From contig CM074855.1 of assembly GCA_037501455.1 (NCBI GenBank), forward strand, positions 33,141,001 to 33,205,000: 64,000 bases of DNA, written 5' to 3'. A program made the position numbers and the translations under genes. Every line of letters begins with the position of its first letter. Within the stretch, counting starts at the first letter, position 1. Below, piece by piece: positions 1 to 12,406 of the stretch. Origin of the DNA: Lantana camara. Its lineage: Eukaryota > Streptophyta > Magnoliopsida > Lamiales > Verbenaceae. The notes under the pieces are model-generated. The model saw nothing but the letters and a program-made list of their open reading frames with translations, made no database searches and was not told where the DNA came from.

Positions 1-835
1 AATTACAGCAGTCCATCATTATCGAAAAATTATAAATAAGTCCCTATAAGTATTGTTTGGTTTGAACTCCTTGATGGAAGATGTAAAATTACACCCATGC
101 CCCTGACTGAATTACAGGTTTTTCTTAAAGAATTTTTAATTGAATGTTAAAAATAAGAAATGACAAAGTTGCCCTTCATATATATGTAATATAAAATTCA
201 CTTTATATATATATATATATATAATTATATATAACATATTATATTATATATAACAATATTATACTATATACCACATATTATATACATACACAGATGCAGT
301 GTTCGTGTTGGTGAAAAAAAAAAAAAAAAAATGCAGAGGTAGGTCGTCGTCGAGAAAAAATGCAAGGCTCGTCGGTGACCAAATCTGCCGCCGCGCACGG
401 TACAACCATCTCGTCCCGCCCCGCCCCACCCCACCACGCCACGGCCTCCCTCGCCAAGTCCACCGCCGCCGCTGCGCCTGTCCCAAATCGCCGTTAAATC
501 CGCTGCCTCAAGTCCACCCGCGCCTTATTCTTCTTCAGATCCACATCCGAATCTGCATCTGGGTGTTTGTTTGTGAAAGCATGTGTGTGCTATTCTGTGA
601 CTGTGTGTTGTGGAGAAGAAGAAGTGGTCGTTGATGGTGATGGAGACACGGGGAAGGGAGGCGATGGACTCGGGGAAGAGGAAGGGTGGGCGATGGACGA
701 CGGCGACTGATGGTGGTCTTGGCGTTGAAGGCGGCGATTGGTGGTGGTTCCGAGAAAGACACATATAATTTGGGGAAGGCTTTGATCCTTCAGCCACCGC
801 CGCTAAAAATCGGGTCATAAAATTGAGTTAATAAC
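1..835. other. Left flank, no gene recognised
   Basis: AT-rich DNA with TA/AT microsatellite near 203-240 and a poly-A run near 314-330, followed at 340-800 by a GC-richer stretch full of CCGCC/GGCGG words. Open frames on both strands here are low-complexity (Pro/Arg or Gly/Asp rich) and resemble no family I know. It may be a fragment of a gene 5' region carried by a transposon, but I cannot support a coding call. Confidence 0.5.
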
Positions 836-910
836 ATTTTATCCCCCTGTGTTAATGAAAATTGGCAAAATACCCCCCTGAAAGATAAAAATTCCCAAAA
901 AAACACCTTC
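836..910 (+). repeat. Candidate left terminal inverted repeat of the MULE
   Basis: Contains ATCCCCCTGTGTTAATG, then AAAATACCCCCCTG and AGATAAAAATT. The same order of words is seen in the reverse complement of 20216-20280, with substitutions and small indels. Identity is modest, so this is a candidate. Confidence 0.45.
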
Positions 911-1679
911 TATTTTTTAAAAAAAAAACTCACTGCCTCCCTCATCAATTTTTAAATGATTTTAGCATGAAAAAGACAAATATACCCTTTCATATATTGC
1001 CCCTTAATTAATGTTTGAACAAGCTGAAACATTAATTAAAATTTTTAGAATTTTCCCTCTCAAACACAAACCCTTCTTGTTCAATGGATTCTGCGTAGAT
1101 TTTGAAACATTGGCAGAACTTTTGGATTCCGACAATATCAACAACATGAGAAGCTCACAAGAATCTCCTGAGGGTTGCGTCTTCACGGTATGTATAGGAT
1201 TTTGATGGGTTTGTGTTATTTTTCCCTAAGTGTTAGCATTTTGTTAAAGCGTTTTTTGTTCTTCAATTTGTGTTTGTGGCTTAATTTTATTGAAATTTCC
1301 TGTAAATCTTGTAAAGTTTTGTGTTTATTGAGCTGATAAAGTGAAATTTTGGACTTATTCAGTTGAGAGAATTATTGTTGTTCAATGGTGGGTTCCATTT
1401 TCCCGAAATATTTTGGTCCATACAGACATGTTAAAAGGGCGTGGTGTTTTTAATGTTTGTTGTCTCTTTACTGTGAGACTTGGGCTTGTCCTTTTCTTAT
1501 TTTTTATCAGCTTATACTTGTGGTCCAGATTTGAAATTTGAGGGTGGTCCTTGTTTTCCCGTTTTTTTACACTTACTCATTGTGTCTCATTTTTTTTTTT
1601 TTGTTTGTTTGTTTGTAATTTTAGATGGTTAAGATATACATTTGGATTGGGGGCAGGCTTTAATACAGTCCATCTGAGA

Positions 1680-1938
1680 CTTATTTGGTGGACGATTGTT
1701 TAAAAGGTCTGGTATTAATGTGGATGAGTTAAACCTGACTAAACTGTATAATGTGTATGAAGAAGGGGGTGGTGCTCGTAGCTCAGTTCACTTCTACTGG
1801 CAAATGACATGCTACTCATTAAAGCCCACTGTGCAAAATGAAAAGGACAAAGGCATGGAAGAAATAATCAATAGTATAGACTTCAGTGTCAACAATTCAA
1901 CTGTGGAAAGGACCACAACAGAGTTCAATAAGTTATAG
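1680..1938 (+). pseudogene. Possible N-terminal exon remnant of the MULE transposase
   Basis: The frame starting at 1696 reads an acidic stretch with VHFYWQ followed by NEKDKGMEEII. This is loosely like the N-terminal part of plant MULE transposases, where a hydrophobic strand precedes a 'D.D...M' segment. A stop at 1936-1938 and further stops before 2048 break it from the main frame. It could equally be 5' untranslated DNA, and I see no decisive motif. Confidence 0.3.
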
Positions 1939-2047
1939 GAAATACTGGTAGGTGATGATGATTTACAGATCACAACATTGAAACCGGCCTTTCCGGTACA
2001 GATTACACTCAAGAGGAGTATGAAACAGGGGACTTTAGTAGGAAGAC

Positions 2048-2857
2048 ATGAAAGTGAATAAACAAAAGAGTTCTGTGAAGGGACAACCAACTAGAAAGAA
2101 CAACAAGAAGACACAACCAACTAGGAAAAGAAAAGGAGTTGGTTGCAGTTATGTCAGAGATCCAGATGTGTTTGGTGAGTCTAGTAGGTCTGAGTTTGAT
2201 GACAGTTCAGATAGTGATTTCCAAGAAGAAGCAGCTCAACCCTCAAGTGAGAGTGATGGTGAAGAGCATATTCCTGATGCAATGCTTGATGATTTAGAGG
2301 ATTCAGATGATGACAATATTCTTCTTGACAAGAATCCTACAAAAGCACAGTTAATTACTAAGTTGAAGAAAATAAAGAACAAAGAGAAGCTGGCCAAAGC
2401 TACACCTGTTCAAACAACTCAATCAACTCCAACCGTAGAGAATGAAGGTTGGTACAGTGATTACAATGAAGATGATGGTCCACACCAACTTGATGCAACT
2501 AATTCAGATGGAGAGAAAGATGAGAACCTGTGGTTCAGAGAAGGTACAAATTTGGTGAGGGAGAATCCTGGAATACCTATGGAGACATTGAAACAGACAA
2601 TCAAGATAAAGGTGGATGTTGATGCAAGCAAATGGAAGGTGGCTAGGGTCAAGAAAGCAGCTCTAGAAAAGATTCATGGAGCAGATAGAAAGCAATATGA
2701 ATTGCTGTGGGATTTTTGTGAAACGGTTAGAGACAGATATCCAGGAAGCAAGATCCTTCTAAGGAAAAAAGAAGGTACTGACCCTCCAGTGTTTGAGAGA
2801 ATGTATTACTCTTTAGCTGCTATGGAAAATGGTTTCCTTGTGGGTTGTAGGCCAATC
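2048..2857 (+). pseudogene. MULE transposase, N-terminal part
   Basis: Encodes 270 codons: a basic Lys-rich start, a long acidic Ser/Asp/Glu region (about residues 40-125), then the conserved pre-catalytic block of MULE transposases (PGIPMETLKQTIK, KAALEKIHG, RYPGSKI, ending GFLVGCRP). In intact family members GCRP is followed directly by a strand carrying the first catalytic Asp. Here the frame is interrupted at 2858 by the TG end of a retrotransposon. The next MULE codons resume at 17873 after a duplicated CAATC, in the same phase and without loss of a residue. The gene was therefore probably intact at this point when the insertion happened. The ATG at 2048 is the first in frame; an upstream exon is possible. 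Confidence 0.85.
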
Positions 2858-4092
2858 TGTGACACCCCGACTTTTCAGACGTCCAGGTATGTCTTTTCGA
2901 GTGAGCTAAGTGTGCTTTTAAATTATTTATTTATGCATTTATGTGTTTATTATGATTTTTATATGCTATATTTGATTTATATGAATTATTTGTTAAGTAT
3001 ATTATTTGAAATTTTTGAACGTTTAGCCCCATTTTAATTCGTTTGACCTCGTACTTGTTTCCAATTTTTATAACAACTTGTTATACATGAATTATATGCT
3101 TTATGAATTTATTTACATGATCGTTTTACGTTTTAGAACTCGTTTGTGGTGGTCTTCGACCATTTATTTATTTTGGGACTCGAGGGCCTAATGGAGTTTT
3201 AGCACACCTTGTGTTCCGGAGGCCATAACTTGAGATCGGGAATTCGGATTCGAATTCTGGAAGTGGCACTAAACTCTTAACAAAGATATGGAGCTAAGGA
3301 AGCTAACCTTGTATTTTTCTAAGCCCGTTTGATCCCCCCCCCCCGGCCGTATTTTGCCCGAACCGAGCTGCACGAGCACATTCGCCACCTTGGAGTATTT
3401 AGGCCATAACTAATTCATTTTTTAACTAAATCACTTGATTCTGGAGCCAAATTAACCCTAGTTAAACCCTCTAACCATCCCTTAACCTCTCATTTCGGAA
3501 TCAGACCCGGGGAGAGAGAAAAAGCAGCTGAATGAGAGAGAAATGAGGAAAAAGAAATCTACACTTCTCACCTTGCCTTTTCAAGATCAATACTCCATCA
3601 TTTCGCCTCAAATTCGAAAGGTAAGTCCATGGTTTTATTCTCTATCTTCTCCTCTTTCTTTTAAGTGTCTTTTTGCTGAATTTCATGGACGTTTAAACAT
3701 GGTATGATTCTTATGATGAATAGTTAGGTTTTAGCTTGAATTCTTGAATCCATGGCTGCTGTTCGGTTTTGTTTGATTTGAGGCGTGAAATGTGATCAAA
3801 TTTGCTGCAATTATATGTATATGAACTTTAACTTGATGTACACAAAGTGTATGAGTTTCCACCAATTTTGTACGGTTGAGAGCTTGAAGGTTTTATGTAC
3901 TTTGTTGAGCTCAATTCTTGCCGCTGCTGTGTGTATGTTTTGTAGGTTGTTGCTGCGTGTTTTGTTGCTTCCTTGGCTGTTGTTTGCTGCGGTTTTTTTT
4001 GCTCTATTGCTGCCGCTACTTTGCCCTGCTGTTGCTGCGTGAGAAAGGGAAAAAACAGAGCTGCAACTGTTGTTGTTCGTTGTGCCTGTTGT

Positions 4093-4215
4093 AATCTCCC
4101 CGGGTGGGGAGATTTTGTGATGGTTGTGTCCCCGGGCCGAGACACCTTGTGCAATAGCTTCTGCCTTCCTTCTACCCAACCGGGGACCTTTGTGTACATT
4201 TCTTTCCCTGGGCGA
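4093..4215. repeat. GC-rich imperfect palindromes in the Tekay-like LTR
   Basis: Two strong dyads, 4093-4114 (centre CCCCGGG) and 4126-4145 (GTGTCCCCGG/CCGAGACAC), are followed by CCGGGGACC and CCTGGGCGAGGACC words, within otherwise AT-rich LTR. Analogous clusters sit at similar distance from the LTR start in the other three LTRs of the family. Confidence 0.7.
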
Positions 4216-4530
4216 GGACCTTCTTGTTTGAGGGTTGTTGTGCTGCATGGATTTTGATCTTATTGTGCATATATGTGTTAGTGTTGTGTGTGTTGTAATG
4301 CATGTGTACTTGTGTGTGTTCCGTGAATGTGTTTGTATATATGTAATACATTATTTGAAGTGCATGCATGTAATTTGTTAATGATGCTACGTAAATTTAT
4401 ATATATATATATATATATAGGTTATGTAATTAATGTTGGTTAAGGGATTTCATTCATGCAAACATGTTAGCTACGTTAATTGTTTTTCCTATGTATATAT
4501 ATTGTTTGATTCTCAAATTATACGTGGTTG

Positions 4531-4573
<43 letters not shown>

Positions 4574-6039
4574 ATTATTTGAATTAGTTTTTATATATTT
4601 CGATCTCGAGTGCATGACTTTCGTACTTCATTTTGTGCTTTATAATGCCTTCTTTTCATTCGGTTATGCCTTATATGCTATGTGAACATGATATCCTATA
4701 TGTTAAAAGTTTTGTATTAATTTTATGAATTTATTTGATATGAGTTTGATCCGATAGGAACCTGAATGCTTTAAGTGGTACTTGTACTTCATATGCATCA
4801 TTTGCATCCATATGCATTTGCCGAGCGTTTCTTATTTGGAATAGTGCCCTAGAAAGCTGTAATGCTTTGGGACTTTCCCTATATCACAGACAATCTTTGA
4901 ATAATATACGAATGATTGTAATCACAGACGAACACTTCTTATGTGCCAATACGTGTTTTGTGTGTTTCCATTACGTGTGCATGTCTAGAACTTCCCTAAT
5001 CCGATGAGGCCATTAAGAACTTTGTCATTATGGGAATGACACATGAAACAAGTTCTTAACTCAATAAGCGAGGATTAGAAACTTCTCCAAGTCAATGAGG
5101 CCAACAGACAGTGGGAGAGTCAACTTTGCCTCTGTTGAGACTTGCTTGTGTAGTTGTGTCCTTAAGAAGGATCATCCTGTTTCATGGGGTGTAAAGTGCA
5201 TAAGTTGATGCGTACACAATACACAAGGGTGTTTGTTGTAAGAACAAGTTCACTGAGAGTGCCCCGCGTGAGAAGATTCCTAAACGGAAAAGGAAGTTTC
5301 CAGAAACTTCCAGATTAGGAAATATTTCATATGTCGATGACGTGAGGAATTAATCCTTGGACTTGAGATTCCACATTGTCTCATATGAGCTAACTCTGTA
5401 ATCTTTGATATAGGCTCAAAAGGGTGTCGCCATATAGACACCTGAACCACGGCCTATGTTGGGATTGCACAAGTGGCATATGAGAATTGTTGGAATCAAT
5501 AAAAGACCTACACTTGCTGTTGGCAAGATGATCTCTTATTACACAAGTCATTCATGTTCCGTCCTAACATCCTTGCGCAAGGTGGTTAGATCAAGACATC
5601 AAGAAAATGGGTTTTCTTGGATTGAGATCAAATGGAATATGAAGGGAATTTTGGTTTAAGATTAAGGTTAGTAGGGCTCTCGATATTCCATGCCCTAGAT
5701 CTTAATCGAGAGATAGGATGGTAGGAGGATCGTATCCCACATGATGTCATTGACTGAAAGGTTCTTTCGAATATACATTCACATTTCTGGTAGGGGTGTC
5801 ACACCTGTTGCTAGACGATGGTCATGTGATCTGTGAGGTAATTAATTAATAAAGTGTATTAATTAGGCTCACTGCTAACTGAAATTGAACCTAGAGGGTC
5901 ACCCAAAAATACCGGGTTCAAAAGGTATTATGGAAAGATCAAATAGTTGATCGAAACGAGACAACAGTGTAAAGTACACGTGTGGATATCGAGAGCATTG
6001 TTTGGACACGTGGCTCCAATTAAGGAATTAAATCATGTG

Positions 6040-6271
6040 TTAATTAATTGGAGAATTAATTATTAAGTCCAAATATAATTAATTAGTGAATTAATTATAA
6101 AGCCAAGATATAATTAATTGGAGAATTAATTATAAATCCCTAAATATAATTAATTGGAGAATTAATTATATAGCCAGATAAAATTAATTGGAGAATTAAT
6201 TTTAGCCCGTTGGAATTAATTGGTGAATTAATTCTAAAGTCCTTGAAAGAATTAATTGGAGAATTAATTCT
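6040..6271. repeat. Array of seven AATTAATT hairpins
   Basis: Seven units of the form AATTAATT-GGAG-AATTAATT (loop GGAG, GTGA or AGTG) stand at about 6041, 6077, 6111, 6147, 6182, 6213 and 6250. They are separated by short non-conserved spacers of roughly 10-17 bases. Palindromes are conserved and spacers are not, so selection or copying acts on the hairpin itself. Confidence 0.85.
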
Positions 6272-6575
6272 AAGTATTTAATTATTTGCTTGTTCTAATT
6301 TGATTAGAATAAAGAAATAATTAAATATCTTCTATCTTATTATTCTAATAAAGTATTAATTCTAATATGATTAGAATAAATATTATTAGGATAAGATATT
6401 TAATTATTGCTAGAATAATTAAATATTCCTAATTAGTTAGGAACTCTCTTTCTAGAAGAATAGATATCTTATTTTAGATAAGATATTATTTTACTTGGAG
6501 AGAAAGAAAGAATAGAAGACAAGTCAAAGTAGGAATCCGATTCCTACTTGACCTAGTAGGGTTCGAACCATACCC

Positions 6576-6582
6576 TATAAAA
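6576..6582 (+). promoter_or_regulatory. TATA box of the copia solo LTR
   Basis: TATAAAA preceded by ACC and followed by GAGGCATGG, about 400 bases before the LTR end, in the place expected for the U3/R boundary. Confidence 0.5.
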
Positions 6583-7182
6583 GAGGCATGGGGTTCGAAA
6601 TTTTGGCTTACACGTGATTTGAGAATCACATCCAACCTTCATGGAATTTTGGGGATAATTCTCTTGCTCTCTATTTCTTGTTTCTTGTTTCTTTGATACG
6701 CATGTTACAGTACTAGCATACTCACTAACATGATTTGAATCTAGGTTGGTATGGAATAATACTCTAGACGATTTCTACTTTGGAATCTCGAAGAAAGAAT
6801 CAAGAAACGGGGATTTTCATGCCGCATGAAGAACGTTTGAGGGCGGCTCAATACGTTTTAAGAAAGTGTCAATTCGTGTGAGTTTCTTGAGTCCCAACGT
6901 TACGATACGAACATTGCAAGTCTTTTAGATCCCTTTTGGAAAAAAATTATTATTGCCGCTGCGTTTACTCTGCTGTTTTCCAACATTTTTGTGGTTCATT
7001 TTTAGTCTTAGTATTGTTTCTTGTGTTTAGGTGGTCCGAGTGGAGTAGCTCGTTGGTGTGGAGCCGCTCCGTAGGTGTGCTTTGAACCTGTTCGTTCGGT
7101 TTGTTCGTCGAGGTGAGGTTTCTTCCTTTTAGTTGCTATGACCTACAACCCTAAATGTGTTTTAAGCTCACATGCGACCTAC

Positions 7183-7183
<1 letters not shown>

Positions 7184-7228
<45 letters not shown>
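7184..7228. repeat. TA microsatellite in LTR
   Basis: A TA run directly after ACCTACGTA. The same LTR position carries shorter or similar TA runs at 12037-12057 and 13096-13140, so the microsatellite has expanded and contracted between LTR copies. Confidence 0.9.
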
Positions 7229-7233
<5 letters not shown>

Positions 7234-9465
7234 CTTAGATATGTATTTGTTATGTATTTTGTGGGAATTGGCCCGTTTGTTATGAAACCCCTTTGAAAAC
7301 GGGTTAGTGTGTATGACATGAATTTGGATACGTAGCGAGGTTTGACTTTGAAAGATAAGTCTTTTATATGAATCCCTGAGTTTGAGTTTGAATCTGGGCC
7401 CCGGAGATGTGAGTAAGGGAGACCCGGGACGGCCGTGGGGTCGCCGGTTATGACCTCTGTGCACATTCTCCTGTTGGATAGGATCAACCCGGAACCCACT
7501 AAGAGGTTTGCTGGGGGATGGAATCATCGGGCGTGAGCGTCATGAAACTCACGACCCATACATAATGTAATGGATAGTTAGGGTGTGCACAACCCTTTTA
7601 TCACCCGTTGTTGGGGAAGGTACGTTTGATTTGGTTTTTCGTTTGAATTTGAATATAAGTTTGAATTTGATATGAATGAGGTTGGTCTGAAAACTCGTAC
7701 TCGCCGAGTTAGTTTGAAATTGATTATGAATTCGATTCGTGAAACGGGCGTGGACTTCTAATTATTAAAATTGGTGGATTTTGGCCTTCGGCCTAACCTT
7801 TCTTCTATATATAGTATCACGGGATCAAAATGCAAACACCGTCACCCCACCAATGCCCACTGTTGCGATTCTACTCCAAGTATAGATCTAATCGATATTT
7901 TGAATGTTGCTTTTCTCCACCAGATCTAGTTTGTTTTTTGTGCCAGATCTAAAAATAAGAGGACCACGAATCCTCAAACTGAACTCGAACCGAACCCAAG
8001 CCGAACCCTGGCACGAACCGAACTCGAAAAGCAAAGCTACTGCATAAATTTTAAAATTTGAGATTGTGATCCAATCAATTCTTTGATCCCAAATTGCTAT
8101 TATATGATAGAATACATTCTAAAACAAGATAATTTCATGCTACATTGCTCATTGCTCGTCATCTCGTTGCATTTTCGTCGTTCGTCTTATTTGGTCCATT
8201 TTGAAACATGTCTCACGTATACACGTCGTGTTTGTACAGGTCACGTGGTCGTGGACGAGGAGCAGGCTCCCTAGAGCATATCCTTGTTTTATTTTGTAAC
8301 AAAGGTGAGGTTTTGTTCTAGGTACATAGAACCATTACAACCCTTATGTGATGTTTTCGGCCAAAACTTATTATAGCTATAAACGTTTTCTAAAATATAA
8401 ACATTTTCAAGCAAGCAAGCCATGATTGTTCATGATTTCAAGCATGTTTTGGCGAGTTCATGATTGCACTTGGGCCCGAGGGCAGTATCTTGAGCCAACC
8501 GGGAAAGCAAGGGCTGATGGGTAACTCTTAAACTATCCTCACCTCATTAGGATCACCCCCGAAGCCACTAGGAGATTGGTGGTGGAAGGAGTTCCGTGCG
8601 TGGAAGTCATGTTCCCGACGTACACCATGTCGTGGATAGTTGGGCCTTGCAAACCCACTATCACCCGGAGGAAGAAGGAGACTGGGGACGGATCCGGCAC
8701 CACGGATTGTCCTCGGGTTATTGCATGTTTCAAGCATGATTATGTCTAATTGAGCACTAAATGAAATGTATGATCACATATTAAATTAATCATGCAAGCA
8801 CGTATTTCCACTATTGGTGTAAAGGTTGGAGAATTTCCCTCACTCGTCGGGCCACGTATTTCATGAAAATGACAAGTAACATGTTAAATTGAATAGTTAT
8901 AATCTCGGGCAAAGAACAAGCTTTTCTTGAACTTTATATTTATTTCATTTCCAAGTCTTCACCCGAGACTATAACTTGCATGTGACGTGTGTTATATATA
9001 TATTGCCCCTCACTCAGTCTTCGATAGACTGATACTTCACTTTTCAGGTACTCGGTCGTGCTATACGGGAGTCGGGTCAGGTCTTGCATTTCCTGAGTCT
9101 AGCATTGTATCTTTCATGTATAGAACTCTTGGAGTATCATGTTATGGCCATTATTATTACATTTTGGATACTTGGACATGTATAACATATAAGAGATGAT
9201 AATGTATTGATAGTTAATGTTGGTACCTACTATGTATATACTTTGGTAAATACGGTACCTATACGTATTAATTGAAATGCTTCCGCTTTTAATTCATGTC
9301 TTGGTTTGTTTATGTGGAGAGTGTCCGGCTTGGCTCGTTTATTTTCTCGATTGTCACCCGTTCGCTATATGTTCGGTTTATGTACGGATTGTCCATTTCG
9401 TATGTGGATCGGGCTATAGTACGGGGGATGTAGTGCCTTGGGGGTTAGGGTGCTACATCTCAAGG

Positions 9466-9478
9466 TGGTATCAGAGCC
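9466..9478 (+). other. Primer binding site (tRNA-iMet type)
   Basis: TGGTATCAGAGCC, the usual complement of the initiator tRNA-Met 3' end, eight bases after the LTR end at 9457. Confidence 0.85.
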
Positions 9479-9709
9479 CGGTTTCAAAACCGAGGTTCTC
9501 GAGTCATGTCAAGTGAGTAGGTTGCACGACATAGGATTAATTGTTATTTGAGAGTCTGCATTTAAGTGAATTACATGATTTACTTGAATTCTTGAAATTA
9601 CTTGAGCTACTTGATTTTTTAAGGGTGTGTTTTATTGATATTATGGAATTATATACACACATTTGCATTTATTAATCAAGCCACGCATGTGTAGTGATTT
9701 GATTTCAGG

Positions 9710-11350
9710 ATGGATCGTGATAGACATCACTGTGATCGATCCCCGAGACATCGGCATCATCGCCATCACCGCCATCATCGCCGTGAGAGGTCACCTCCTC
9801 CTCCACCTGCTCAGGCACAGCCCCAGGATTTCATGAACGCCGTGGTAGGGCTGATTGATCAGAGGCTACAGGAAAGGGTTCCTCCAGCACCACCTGCACC
9901 CGTAGCCCCACAGGAGAACCCTATCTCGGCTATACTACGAGAGTTTCAGAATCAACATCCCCCGAAGTTCTATAAGGGCGATGACATTCAGGCTGAAATG
10001 TGGTTGAAAGAAGTTGAAAGAATCTGGCAGCTCATTCCTTGTGATTCTCAGGAGAAGGCTCGATGCACCCTTACTTTGATCCAGGGCGAGGCTTACTCCT
10101 GGTGGGAGAGCATTCAGATAGTATTGGAGGCTTCCGGGATAGCTATTACGTGGGAGGTCTTTGTACGGGAGTTCAGAAAGAAGTTCATTCCTCCAGCTTC
10201 CCGTACCCGCAGGAGAGTTTACAGAGCTGAAGCAAGGAGGGAGGTCTGTTGGTCAGTACATCACTGAGTTTGAGAGACTTTCTCACTATGCACCTAACAT
10301 AGCGAATGATGACTTCCATAAGGCGATGCAGTTCGTGCAGGGACTCCGACCCGATATACAGGATGCTTTGAAGGCTGCAAATACTAGCATCTGGGCCAAA
10401 GCTACTACCAAAGCTTTGACGGTCGAGGATTCAGACATTTCCAGGAGGCCTATTCCCCATACTGGATAGGCTTCAGGTTCGAGATCGGGACAAGGATCGA
10501 GTTCAGGAAAGAGGCCCATGGTTTATTCAGCACCTCCAGCACCGAAGGAATCCGGGAAGAAGTTTAAAGCCGCAGGACCACCTCAGAAGGCTCCGCGAGC
10601 TTCTGTACCACCACAGCCACCTCAGAGACCGGGCTGCAGGTTTTGTGGACTTCCTACACATACATATGATAACTGCAGGCGACGGTTGGGATTGTTTTTG
10701 ATCTGTGGGAGTGACGAGCACAGGGTTGATGGTTGTCCGGATCGTCAGGATCCGCCACCTACAGGTCAGAGGCCACTAGTGAGAGCTCGAGCTTACGCAC
10801 TAGCTGGAGAGGAACAGAATGCTGAGATTGACCACGCAGCGGTTGTTGAAGGTACTATATGCATCCATAGCACGAACATCCATACATTATTTGATCCAGG
10901 AGCTACACACTCCTTTCTTGCGCATTCTATTGCTATTACTTTATCCTTGCCTGCTATGTGCTCTTCTGTGCGCTATTTAGTTAGTTCTCCTTTCGGTAGT
11001 AGGCGAGAGACGGATCAGGTATACAGGGATGTTCCAGTGGTGATTGAGGGTCGAGAGTTCTTGACAGATTTCATTGTAATGCCGATGGAAAGATACGGAT
11101 CTATTTTGGGGATGGATTGGTTGTACAGGCACTGTGCTACAATCGACTATCGAGCAAAGAAAGTGCAGTTGGGTTCAGACGTTACTACGGGTTGGACTTC
11201 GAAGACGGTACCTCTACTTTCATTCTTAGAGGCTCGGAAATTGGTTAAGGATCGGACTGCAGGATTCATTGCCTACATTCTGAATAAGCCCAAGGATCAG
11301 GTGAAATTGGAAGACACGGAAGTGGTGAAGGAAGTTCCTTTACATGTGTT
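9710..11350 (+). pseudogene. gag-protease of Tekay-like element, broken
   Basis: Gag begins at ATG 9710 with an RH-rich head. Its core (HPPKFYKGDD, EMWLKEVERIW, AYSWWESI) is followed by a frame change near 10205-10225 into VGQYITEFERLSHYAP. An in-frame TAG stands at 10467-10469. The same frame continues through a zinc knuckle (CX2CX4HX4C in CRFCGLPTHTYDNC) and a second knuckle missing its first Cys, then the aspartic protease (LFDPGATHSF, with Pro where Ser/Thr is commoner, and GSILGMDWL). The frame ends near 11345 where unrelated sequence joins. RT, RNase H and integrase are missing. The order and motifs fit Tekay/Del chromoviruses. Confidence 0.85.
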
Positions 11351-12406
11351 AAAACATCCAAAACCGCTGAAAAAAGAGTCAAAACCGCTAAAAAAAGGGT
11401 CAAAACCGTTGTGGGATGGTGGTTTGTCAGGAATTGAAAGTTTAGATGGCGGTTTCGGGTGAAAAATAGTTAGGATGGTGAAATGCCAAAAGGGTCATAG
11501 TTCGGATGGGCGAAAATCTTTATCTCTATATTGTTTGATTCTCAAATTGTACGTGGTTGTATAATATATATATCATATATATTTAATTATTTGAATTAGT
11601 TTTTATATATTTCTATCTCGAGTGCATGACTTTCGTACTTCGTTTTGTGCTTTCTATTGCCTTCTTTTCATTCTGTTATGCCTTATATGCTATGTGAACA
11701 TGATATCCTATATGTTGAAAGTCTTGTATTAATTTTATGAATTTATTTGATATGAGTTTGATCTGATAGGAACCTGAACGCTTTAAGTGGTATTTGTACT
11801 TCATATGCATCATTTGTATCCATATGCATTTGCCGGGCGTTTCTTTGGTTCATTTTAAGTCTTGGTATTGTCTCTTGTGTTTAGGTGGTCCGAGTGGAGT
11901 AGCTCGTTGGTGTGGAGCCACTCCGTAGGTATGCTTTGAACCTGTTCGTTCGGTTTGTTCGTCGAGGTGAGGTTTCTTCCTTTTAGTTATTATGACCTAC
12001 AACCCTAAATGTGTTTTAAGCTCACATGCGACCTACGTATATATATATATATATATAGATACGTGTTTGTTATGTATTTTGTGGGAATTGACCCGTTTGT
12101 TATGAAACCCCTTTGAAAACGCTTTTGTATATATACGTAGATATGTTTTCATTTATTTGTTTTGAGAAAGGGTTAGTGTGTGTGACATGAATTTGGATAC
12201 GTAGCGAGGTTTGACTTTGAAAGATAAGTCTTTTATATGAATCCCTGAGTTTGAGCTTGAATTTGGGCCCCGGAGATGTGAGTAAGGGAGACCCGGGACG
12301 GCCATGGGGTCGTCGGTTATGACCCCTCACGCCCGAGGATTCCATCCCCCACCAAACCTCCTAGTGGGTTCCGGGTTGATCCTATCCTACAGGAGAATGT
12401 GCACAG
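11347..12406 (+). repeat. Tandem copy 1 of a partial-LTR unit
   Basis: A unit of about 1,060 bp starts AAACATCCAAAACCGCTG. It has about 190 bp of unclassified sequence with short TCAAAACCGCT repeats, then LTR sequence equivalent to 4499-4830 joined to 7000-7450 (without the copia solo LTR). Its last 80 bases (12328-12407) are inverted relative to 13408-13487. Copy 2 starts at 12407. The copies share the same deletions, so this duplication happened after the LTR fragment was formed. Confidence 0.85.

Larger units (their letters stand above)
4833..6985 (+). mobile_element. Ty1/copia (Sirevirus-like) solo LTR
   Basis: A 2,153-bp block starts TATTTGGAATAG (the usual TGTTGGAAT start with mutated second base) and ends TTTTCCAACA. 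It interrupts a Tekay LTR sequence that is continuous in the other copies (11840-11870, 12895-12920). Flanks are TTTCT (4828-4832) and TTTTT (6986-6990), a one-mismatch target duplication. It contains a TATA box (6576-6582) and an array of AATTAATT hairpins (6040-6271). There is no internal coding region or second LTR, so this is a solo LTR. The large LTR with internal palindrome array suggests the Sirevirus group; that assignment is inferred. Confidence 0.8.
2858..9457 (+). repeat. 5' LTR of the Tekay-like element, chimeric and invaded
   Basis: Begins TGTGACACCCCG at 2858 and ends GGGTGCTACA at 9457, eight bases before the primer site. It spans 6.6 kb, of which 4833-6985 is a nested solo LTR. 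Up to about 7830 it matches the 3' LTR pieces at 11530-13760. From about 8230 on it instead matches, in reverse complement, the solo LTRs at 36717-39511 and 43484-46661 (shared blocks at 8300-8370, 8460-8720 and 8930-9060). The stretch 7831-8230 matches nothing else in the window. It therefore looks like a recombinant of two LTR subfamilies. Confidence 0.75.

Noticed and set aside
3811..4248. 145-codon minus-strand frame
   Set aside because: Lies in LTR sequence across the palindrome cluster; low-complexity Thr/Asn/Gln composition and not kept in the other LTR copies.
7168..7527. Minus-strand frame with HNRRPHGRPGSPLLTSPGP, repeated at 12100-12345 and 13183-13416
   Set aside because: Apparent conservation comes only from LTR duplication; it has no start context or family and crosses the TA microsatellite.
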